Assembly: GCA_900772565.1 (NCBI GenBank)
Contig: CAAHET010000104.1
Coordinates: 1 to 13,409, forward strand
Origin: an uncultured Faecalibacterium sp.
GTDB lineage: Bacteria; Bacillota; Clostridia; Oscillospirales; Ruminococcaceae
Direction: 5' to 3'
DNA length: 13,409 bases
Shown here piece after piece: positions 6,722 to 12,107 of this stretch; the stretch's first letter is position 1; each line of letters opens with the position of its first letter. Below the pieces are notes generated by a model that was not told the origin of the DNA, ran no database searches, and was given only the letters and a program-made list of their open reading frames with translations. Position numbers and translations under genes: made by a program.

Positions 6722-6826
6722 ATACATTTTACGGCAGTTTCTGATATCACTTTTACATACCGGCCATGTTTACCGCCCCCAAAAGGCGCAAAAAGCGCGG
6801 GTGCCCTTCCCTATTCCAGCGCAATC

Positions 6827-6926
6827 TGTTAGAATAGGGAAAGAGAATCTCGTACACAGGAAGGAGTTTACTGAGCAATACTTTTTTATGGCACAGCCGG
6901 ATCTGCGGGTCCGGCTGTGCCCTTTT
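6827..6926 (+). ncRNA. Gene-less transcription unit: possible short RNA or leader
   Basis: An extended -10 TGtTAGAAT (6827-6835) is followed by a strong Shine-Dalgarno-like AGGAAGGAG (6858-6866). No usable start codon follows within normal spacing. A terminator hairpin then comes at 6890-6921 with TTTT at 6923-6926. A transcript starting near 6842 would be about 85 nt. The -35 is weak (TTCCCT at 17 bp). It may be a small RNA, an attenuator upstream of purA, or the remains of a deleted small gene. No known RNA family is recognised. Confidence 0.35.
6890..6926 (+). terminator. Intrinsic terminator upstream of the purA promoter
   Basis: A perfect 12-bp stem, GGCACAGCCGGA (6890-6901) with TCCGGCTGTGCC (6910-6921), has an 8-nt loop and is followed by C and four T residues. 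No coding gene precedes it on the plus strand since the convergent lysR gene, so what it ends is unclear. It does insulate purA. Confidence 0.65.
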
Positions 6927-6972
6927 ATGTGCAGCATACAAAAAACATATCGTGACTATATGCAGGATACTT

Positions 6973-7001
6973 TTTACACATTCTCTTTTCCCTCGTATAA
7001 T
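6973..7001 (+). promoter_or_regulatory. Promoter of the purA-pyrB operon
   Basis: TTTACA (6973-6978, 5/6) and a perfect TATAAT (6996-7001) are spaced by exactly 17 bp. The predicted start is near 7008, giving a leader of about 50 nt before the purA ATG. This is the best sigma-A promoter in the window. Confidence 0.8.
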
Positions 7002-7008
7002 AGGCAAA

Positions 7009-7023
7009 GCGGTCTGAGACCGC
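7009..7023. promoter_or_regulatory. Palindrome at the purA transcription start (candidate operator)
   Basis: GCGGTCT-g-AGACCGC is a perfect 7-1-7 inverted repeat that begins about one base after the predicted start site. As DNA it could be a repressor operator; as RNA it would be a 5'-end stem that stabilises the message. It does not resemble the Bacillus PurR box. Confidence 0.4.
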
Positions 7024-7058
7024 ATAAGGGAATTTATAGAAGAAGGTTATGAAGTATT

Positions 7059-8360
7059 ATGCTTACCGCTGTTACTGGAATCAACTGGGGCGATGAGGGC
7101 AAGGGCCGCGTCATCGACCTGCTGGCTGAAAATGCCGATGTCGTGGCGCGCTATCAGGGCGGCGACAACGCCGGGCACACTGTGGTGACGGAGCAGGGCA
7201 AATTTATCCTGAATCTGCTGCCCTCCGGCATCCTGCACCCGGAGGTGACCTGTGTGCTGGGCGCCGGTATGGTCATTGATCTGGATCATCTGTCCCGAGA
7301 GATCGATGCCATCGAGGAGCGCGGCGTAAAGGTTGACCCGGAAAACCTGAAGCTTTCTGATAAAGCCACCATCTCTATGCCGTGGCACAAGGTGCAGGAC
7401 GGGCTAGAAGAAGATCGTCTTGCTCAGAAGGGCCGTGCGTTCGGTTCTACCCGCCGGGGCATCGCCTACGCCTACAGCGACAAGTACCGCAAAAAGACCC
7501 TGCGTCTGGGCGACCTTTTGCATCTGGACGAAGAGCGCGTCCAGAACCGCCTGCACATGATTTTGGAATCCAAAAATCTGGAGCTTGCAGGCTGCTACCA
7601 TCAGGAGCCCATGAGCTACGATGCTCTGCTGGAGTGGTGCCGGATGCAGGCCGGACAGTTTGCACCCTTCATCTGTGACGTGGGTGCCTTTTTGCAGCAG
7701 GCGCACGACAGCGGCAAGCGCATCGTGCTGGAAGCGCAGTTGGGCGCAATGCGGGATATCGACTACGGCATCTTCCCGTTCACTTCCAGTTCCAACACGC
7801 TGGCAGCATACGCGCCGCTGGGTGCAGGCATCCCCAACTGCAGGCTTGACCATGTGGTGGGCGTGCTGAAAGCCTATTCCACCTGCGTGGGTGCAGGCCC
7901 CTTTGCGGCGGAAAATGCCATGGACGAAGCTTGGAACGAGCAGCTGCGCAAGGCTGGCGGCGAGTACGGCGCTGCCACCGGACGTCCCCGCCGGGTAGGC
8001 CCCTTTGACTGCGTGGCAAGCCGGTACGGTCTGGCCTGTCAGGGTGCGGACAAGATCGCCCTGACCAAGCTGGACGTGCTGAGCGGCATGAAGGAGATCC
8101 CTGTGATCACCGGTTATACACTGGACAACGTTGAAGTCCCCCGCTTCGACCCATTATCCGACCTTGACCGGGTGCAGCCGGTGGTCACCCTGCTGCCGGG
8201 CTGGAACAAGGATATCTCCGGCTGCAAAAGCTGGGACGCGCTGCCCAAGGCCGCAAAGCAGTATGTGGAGTTTCTGGAAAAGCAGCTGGGTCACGAGATC
8301 CAATTCGTTTCCACCGGTGCCGAGCGCGAAAAGTTCGTGCTGAAAGGAGAATGGCTGTGA
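7059..8360 (+). CDS. purA: Adenylosuccinate synthetase
   Basis: It joins IMP and aspartate with GTP hydrolysis to give adenylosuccinate, the first committed step to AMP. The 433 residues match the family. The P-loop-like NWGDEGKGR is at 9-17, QGGDNAGHT at 33-41, GSTRRGI at 129-135, the TSSSNT loop at 242-247, GAATGRPRRVG at 304-314 and the guanine-recognition TKLD at 336-339. Several usually rigid motifs differ: EAQLGAMRDIDYG (225-237) replaces the common EGAQG...LDIDHG, and STCVG (274-278) replaces TTRVG. I recall the same variants in PurA of other Clostridia, so this is a clade form rather than decay. The start is preceded by AGAAGG at 12-nt spacing, somewhat long. An out-of-frame ATG at 7049 is ignored. 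pyrB overlaps its end. Confidence 0.93.
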   Translation: MLTAVTGINWGDEGKGRVIDLLAENADVVARYQGGDNAGHTVVTEQGKFILNLLPSGILHPEVTCVLGAGMVIDLDHLSREIDAIEERGVKVDPENLKLSDKATISMPWHKVQDGLEEDRLAQKGRAFGSTRRGIAYAYSDKYRKKTLRLGDLLHLDEERVQNRLHMILESKNLELAGCYHQEPMSYDALLEWCRMQAGQFAPFICDVGAFLQQAHDSGKRIVLEAQLGAMRDIDYGIFPFTSSSNTLAAYAPLGAGIPNCRLDHVVGVLKAYSTCVGAGPFAAENAMDEAWNEQLRKAGGEYGAATGRPRRVGPFDCVASRYGLACQGADKIALTKLDVLSGMKEIPVITGYTLDNVEVPRFDPLSDLDRVQPVVTLLPGWNKDISGCKSWDALPKAAKQYVEFLEKQLGHEIQFVSTGAEREKFVLKGEWL

Positions 8361-9304
8361 GACACTTTATTGAACCCAACAGCTTTTCTCTGGCTGAGCA
8401 GCTGGCACTGCTCGACCTTGCTGACCGGATGGAAGCTGACCCCGCGCCCTACGCCCACCTGTGCGATGGCCGCATTCTGGCTACCCTGTTCTACGAGCCC
8501 AGCACCCGCACCCGCCTTTCTTTCGAGTCTGCCATGCTGCGGCTGGGCGGCAAGACGCTGGGCTTTGCAGGGGCGCAGCTTTCCAGCGCCAGCAAAGGTG
8601 AGACGGTGGCCGACACCGCCCGCGTGGTAAGCAACTATGCCGACATCATTGCCATGCGCCACCCCAAGGAGGGTGCGCCGCTGCGCGCCTCCCAGTGTGC
8701 CCGCGTGCCGGTGATCAATGCCGGTGACGGCGGCCACGCACACCCCTCCCAGACCATGATCGACCTGATGACCATCCGCCAGCGCAAGGGGCGGCTGGAT
8801 CATCTGACCATCGGCTTCTGCGGCGACCTGAAATTCGGCCGGACGGTGCACTCCCTCACCGCCGCGCTGAGCCAGTTCGAGGGCAACCGCTTCGTGTTCA
8901 TCTCGCCGGAGGAGCTGCGCATCCCGCAGTACCTCAAGGACGAGACTCTGACCCCGCTGCACCAAACCTACAAGGAGACCGCCGATCTGGAAGCCGAGCT
9001 GCCCGGGCTGGATGTGCTGTACATGACCCGCATCCAGCAGGAGCGCTTTTTCAACGAGGAGGACTATCTGCGGCTGAAGGGCTGCTACCAGCTGGACGCA
9101 AAAACGCTGGCACTGGCAAAGCCCGACACCCCGGTGCTCCATCCCCTGCCCCGCATCGACGAGATCAAGCCGGAGATCGACAGCGACCCTCGCGCCGCCT
9201 ATTTTGATCAGGTGCACAACGGCGTGTATATTCGCATGGCGATCATACTGGCGCTGCTGGGCATTGCCGACCCCATCACCGGCAAAAAGGTGCTGGAAGC
9301 ATAA
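8357..9304 (+). CDS. pyrB: Aspartate carbamoyltransferase catalytic subunit
   Basis: It condenses carbamoyl phosphate with aspartate to carbamoyl-aspartate in pyrimidine synthesis. Numbered from the GTG start there are 315 residues. The carbamoyl-phosphate motif STRTR is at 49-53, the substrate-reaching lysine in SASKGET is K80, MRHP is at 100-103, GDGGHAHPSQT lies mid-protein, GDLKFGRTVHS follows, and HPLPR is at 262-266. This is the aspartate rather than ornithine enzyme. AAAGGAG (8343-8349) is only one base from the ATG at 8351 but seven from the GTG at 8357, so I prefer the GTG, which overlaps the purA stop as GTGA. Using the ATG would add two residues (Met-Ala). No pyrI regulatory subunit or other pyr gene follows; a terminator does. 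Co-transcription with purA puts two aspartate-using steps under one promoter. Confidence 0.94.
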   Translation: MRHFIEPNSFSLAEQLALLDLADRMEADPAPYAHLCDGRILATLFYEPSTRTRLSFESAMLRLGGKTLGFAGAQLSSASKGETVADTARVVSNYADIIAMRHPKEGAPLRASQCARVPVINAGDGGHAHPSQTMIDLMTIRQRKGRLDHLTIGFCGDLKFGRTVHSLTAALSQFEGNRFVFISPEELRIPQYLKDETLTPLHQTYKETADLEAELPGLDVLYMTRIQQERFFNEEDYLRLKGCYQLDAKTLALAKPDTPVLHPLPRIDEIKPEIDSDPRAAYFDQVHNGVYIRMAIILALLGIADPITGKKVLEA

Positions 9305-9317
9305 AGGAGCGGTATAC

Positions 9318-9362
9318 AAAAACGGGCTGCCGTGCAGACATTGCACAGCAGCCCGTTTTTTG
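9318..9362. terminator. Bidirectional terminator between pyrB and the epimerase gene
   Basis: AAAAACGGGCTGC pairs with GCAGCCCGTTTTT, with an inner GTGC/GCAC stem around the loop agacatt. T-runs of five or more occur on both strands, fitting the convergent genes on each side. It carries the GGGCTGC core seen in other terminators here. Confidence 0.88.
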
Positions 9363-9371
9363 TTTTATGCC

Positions 9372-10253
9372 TTACGCCTTCTCGATGGTGATGCTCCACT
9401 CGCTGGTCATGGCCTCGTCCGGCTCCAGCACCTCGTGCTTGCCGTCCTCGTTCACGCTGTTTGCCCAGCCGTTCCACGGCTCCATGCAAACAAAGCTCTC
9501 GGCATCCTGCTGCCACAGCACGCCGTTGTCAAAGGTCTCGTCCGCGTCCACGGTCACCTTGTGGCCGTTGCCCTTGTCGGTAAAGGTCATGGGGAACTGC
9601 ACACCGGTCAGCAAACGGATGGTGTTGTCTGCACCCTCCTTGCGGGTGAGGGTGATCTTTTCCGGGGCGGCAGGCTGCTCGCCCTTGGCGTTCTCGGAGC
9701 AGGTGGCGCACTTGATGTCAAACTCCACGTTCTCCAGCTTGGAGGCGGTAAAGTAGGGGTGGTAGCCAAAGCTGAAGGGCATATCGGTGTTGCCCTCGTT
9801 GATGACGGTCAGGCTGACCAAAGCCTTGTTGCCCTCCAGATTATAGTTGACCAGCAGGGTGAAATCGAACGGGTAGAGGAACTTGGTCAGCGGGGTGGAC
9901 TCCAGTGCCAGCGTCACGCCGTCCGGGCCAACGCTTTCCACTTCCCATGCGCACAGGTCGGCAAAGCCGTGGGTCTCCATGGGGTAAGCCTTGCCGTCAA
10001 AGACGTGCACACCGTTATCCGGGTTGCCGCAGCTGGGGAACAGCACCGGCACGCCAAAGCGGGGGCGGTTGCACTCCGAGAAATTGGGGCGGCGGGTCCA
10101 GACGAACTCCTCGCCGTCCAGCGTAAAGCTGGTGATCATACCGCCGCGCTCGGGGGTGATGGTGAGGGCGGTCTTTGCCTCGGGGTCGGTGATGACGTAC
10201 TGCTCGTAGCAGGCGCCGTTCTCGGTGATGTACCGGGTGGTGATCTGATTCAT
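9372..10253 (-). CDS. Aldose 1-epimerase (galactose mutarotase) family protein
   Basis: This beta-sandwich enzyme family interconverts alpha and beta anomers of sugars or sugar phosphates. Of 293 residues, ERGGMITSF (35-43) starts the fold and FGVPVLFPSCGN spans 66-77. THGFA (94-98, H95) and YHPYF (164-168, H165) carry the two substrate histidines, and CMEPWNG (256-262, E258) supplies the expected base glutamate. The catalytic set is therefore intact. The RFGVPVLFP...HGFA layout resembles LacX/YeaD-like members, some of which act on hexose 6-phosphates, so the substrate is open. There is no signal peptide, so it is cytoplasmic. AGGAGG lies ten bases before the ATG. It is last in the minus-strand series uxaB, uxaA, small membrane gene, epimerase, which hints at a link with uronate use, though a terminator stands after uxaA. 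Confidence 0.85.
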   Translation of the reverse strand: MNQITTRYITENGACYEQYVITDPEAKTALTITPERGGMITSFTLDGEEFVWTRRPNFSECNRPRFGVPVLFPSCGNPDNGVHVFDGKAYPMETHGFADLCAWEVESVGPDGVTLALESTPLTKFLYPFDFTLLVNYNLEGNKALVSLTVINEGNTDMPFSFGYHPYFTASKLENVEFDIKCATCSENAKGEQPAAPEKITLTRKEGADNTIRLLTGVQFPMTFTDKGNGHKVTVDADETFDNGVLWQQDAESFVCMEPWNGWANSVNEDGKHEVLEPDEAMTSEWSITIEKA

Positions 10254-10275
10254 AAGTAAAAGCCTCCTATTATTG

Positions 10276-10295
10276 CCGCCGGGTCGCCCCGGCGG
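10276..10295 (-). other. GC-rich hairpin just upstream of the epimerase ribosome site
   Basis: CCGCCGGG and CCCGGCGG form a perfect 8-bp stem with a 4-nt loop in the 43-bp gap between the small membrane gene and the epimerase gene. No T-run follows on either strand, so it is not a standard terminator. It may stabilise or separate the two messages. Confidence 0.4.
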
Positions 10296-10296
10296 G

Positions 10297-10455
10297 TCAT
10301 TTCTCTTGCTCGGTCTGCTCCGGCTGCTGTTCCTTTAACTTTTGGAAGTAGTAATCGATGCCGTAGCGGATAAAATATTTGATCAGCCGCACCGCACCGT
10401 AGATCAGCGCTGCATAGATCAGCAGAGAAAACAATACTGCGCCATTTGCACCCAT
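10297..10455 (-). CDS. Small single-pass membrane protein, unknown function
   Basis: From the chosen start this protein has 52 residues. After a short N-terminus (MGANGAV) comes one hydrophobic helix of about 20 residues (LFSLLIYAALIYGAVRL). A basic, tyrosine-rich amphipathic stretch (IKYFIRYGIDYYFQKLK) follows, then an acidic/glutamine tail (EQQPEQTEQEK). I chose the ATG at 10455 because AAGGAAG precedes it at normal spacing. The in-frame ATG ten codons earlier has no ribosome site and sits directly on the T-run of the uxaA terminator. It lies 43 bp before the epimerase gene and probably shares its message. No family is recognised and no clear promoter is visible, so read-through from uxaA is possible. 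The clean ribosome site and amphipathic pattern make a real gene likely. Confidence 0.6.
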   Translation of the reverse strand: MGANGAVLFSLLIYAALIYGAVRLIKYFIRYGIDYYFQKLKEQQPEQTEQEK

Positions 10456-10485
10456 ATAGAACACTTCCTTTCCGTTTTCATGCAC

Positions 10486-10529
10486 AAAAAGGCCGCCGTA
10501 CCGCTTTTTGCCGTACAGCAGCCCTTTTT
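10486..10529 (-). terminator. Intrinsic terminator after uxaA
   Basis: On the minus strand AAAGG-(g)-CTGCTGTAC pairs with GTACGGCGGCCTTT (one bulged G and a few G-U pairs) around a loop containing GCAAAAAGC, ending in five T residues. It starts about four bases past the uxaA stop. The stem again uses the GGGCTGCTG core. Confidence 0.75.
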
Positions 10530-10532
10530 CAG

Positions 10533-12023
10533 TTACAGAACCACGCCGTCCTTGAAGATGGAGATCTCGCGGAAGCCGTGCTTTTCAGCCTTGGTCTGCT
10601 CGCCGCTGGCCACGCGGATGACCAGATCCAGCAGATCCTTTGCAGCCTCGTCGATGGTCTTTTCACCGTCTGCGATGATACCGGTGTTGAAATCGATCCA
10701 GCCGCCCTTCTTCTCTGCCAGCGGGGTGTTGGTGGAGATCTTCAGGGTGGGAGCCGGAGCGGAGAACGGGGTACCGCGGCCGGTGGAGAACAGGATCAGG
10801 TGTGCGCCTGCTGCCGTCATGGCGGTGGCAGACACCAGATCGTTGCCGGGGCCGTACAGCATATTCAAACCCTTGGTCACCACAGGGTCGCCGTAGCCGA
10901 TGACGTCCATGATGGGGGCGGTGCCGCCCTTCTGCACACAGCCGCAGCTCTTATCTTCCAGCGTAGTGATGCCGCCGGCCTTGTTGCCCGGAGAGGGGTT
11001 ATCATAAACCACCTCGTTGTGGCTGATGAAGTAATCCTTGAAGCCGTTGATCATGTGCTCGGCCTTGACGAATACCTCCTTGTTGATGCAGCGGTCCATC
11101 AGGAAGCCCTCTGCACCGAACATCTCGGGCACCTCGGTCAGCACGGTAGAGCCGCCGCGCTGGCCCATCATGTCGGAGAAGCGGCCGATGGTGGGGTTGG
11201 CGGTGATGCCGGACAGACCGTCCGAGCCGCCGCACTTCATGCCCACCACCAGCTCAGACACGGGGATGGGCTCGCGCTTGAACTGCCCGGCGTAGGCTGC
11301 CAGCTCCTTCAGGATATCGCGGGCGGCAGCAAACTCGTCCTCCACATCCTGACAGGTCAGGAACTTGACGCGGTCGTGGTCGTACTCGCCCAGTTCTTCC
11401 ACGAACTGATCGTGCTGCAGGTTCTCGCAGCCCAGATGCAGCACCAGAACGGCAGCGGCATTGGGGTGGCGCACCAGCGCAGCCAGCAGCTTGCGGGTCT
11501 GTGCGTGGTCGTGGCCGGTCTGGCTACAGCCGAAGGGATGGGTGAAGGTGTACAGACCCTCGATGGAGCCGGTGACCAAATCCTGATTGTCGGCTACCAT
11601 CTTCTTAGCGATATCGTTCACGCAGCCCACGGTGGGGATGATCCAGATCTCGTTGCGGATGGCGGCGCGGCCATCCTTGCGGCGGAAGCCCATAAAGGTC
11701 TCCGGCTCTGCCTTAGGCAGCGGAGCCAGATCCGGGGCGGGGTTATAGCTGTACTCCACCTCGCCGGACAGGTTGGTGTGCACATTGTGGGTGTGCATCC
11801 ATGTGCCGGGGGCGGCGTCTGCGGTGGCGTGACCGATGGGGAAGCCGTACTTGATGACGTTCTCACCGTTCTTAATAGGCTTGACTGCCATTTTGTGACC
11901 CTGCGGGATATCCTCCAGTGCGGTGACGGCAAGGCCGTCCACCTCCACCAGCGTGCCCTTGGCAATGGGGTGCAGGGCAACGACCACATTGTCGATGGGG
12001 CTGATATGAATTGCCTGCGGCAT
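10533..12023 (-). CDS. uxaA: Altronate dehydratase (UxaA family)
   Basis: It dehydrates D-altronate to 2-keto-3-deoxygluconate in D-galacturonate catabolism; the family uses a ferrous iron centre. From the chosen start it has 496 residues. An N-terminal SAF domain (about 1-90) ends in the histidine-rich WMHTHNVHTN (75-84). The large C-terminal UxaA domain shows GRAAIRNEIWIIPTVGCVN (118-136), HPFGCSQ (162-168), LGCEN (197-201) and GMKCGGSDGLSG (261-272), with several conserved cysteines. Both domains are in one protein, unlike split versions. GGAG is placed well before the ATG at 12023; the in-frame ATG nine codons upstream has no ribosome site. It follows uxaB on the same strand with a hairpin between, and the two enzymes act in sequence. 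Galactarate or sulfolactate dehydratases share the fold, but the uxaB neighbour favours altronate. Confidence 0.93.
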   Translation of the reverse strand: MPQAIHISPIDNVVVALHPIAKGTLVEVDGLAVTALEDIPQGHKMAVKPIKNGENVIKYGFPIGHATADAAPGTWMHTHNVHTNLSGEVEYSYNPAPDLAPLPKAEPETFMGFRRKDGRAAIRNEIWIIPTVGCVNDIAKKMVADNQDLVTGSIEGLYTFTHPFGCSQTGHDHAQTRKLLAALVRHPNAAAVLVLHLGCENLQHDQFVEELGEYDHDRVKFLTCQDVEDEFAAARDILKELAAYAGQFKREPIPVSELVVGMKCGGSDGLSGITANPTIGRFSDMMGQRGGSTVLTEVPEMFGAEGFLMDRCINKEVFVKAEHMINGFKDYFISHNEVVYDNPSPGNKAGGITTLEDKSCGCVQKGGTAPIMDVIGYGDPVVTKGLNMLYGPGNDLVSATAMTAAGAHLILFSTGRGTPFSAPAPTLKISTNTPLAEKKGGWIDFNTGIIADGEKTIDEAAKDLLDLVIRVASGEQTKAEKHGFREISIFKDGVVL

Positions 12024-12049
12024 AGTTGTTCTCCTTATCGTATCGCACA

Positions 12050-12080
12050 AAAGGGCTGCTGCCCAAAGCAGCAGCCCTTT
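12050..12080 (-). terminator. Hairpin between uxaB and uxaA (terminator or attenuator)
   Basis: A perfect 13-bp stem, AAAGGGCTGCTGC (12050-12062) with GCAGCAGCCCTTT (12068-12080), has a 5-nt loop and gives CTTTTGT on the minus strand. It starts 28 bases after the uxaB stop and lies 27 bases before the uxaA ATG. Partial termination would lower uxaA relative to uxaB. No convincing separate uxaA promoter is visible. Confidence 0.7.
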
Positions 12081-12107
12081 GTTGTGCGGGTAGGTTGATT
12101 TTTCAGC

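Noticed and set aside
6801..7052. An 83-codon frame in the gap before purA
   Set aside because: It begins at a GTG without a ribosome site, runs through two promoters and a terminator hairpin, and has no family resemblance.
6728..7058. A riboswitch or T-box before purA
   Set aside because: The leader after the mapped promoter is only about 50 nt, and no purine-riboswitch or T-box core is visible.
7049..7096. An ATG ten bases before the purA start opening a 15-codon frame (a possible upstream ORF)
   Set aside because: It is only two bases from the ribosome site, too close for initiation, and has no recognisable leader-peptide codon bias.
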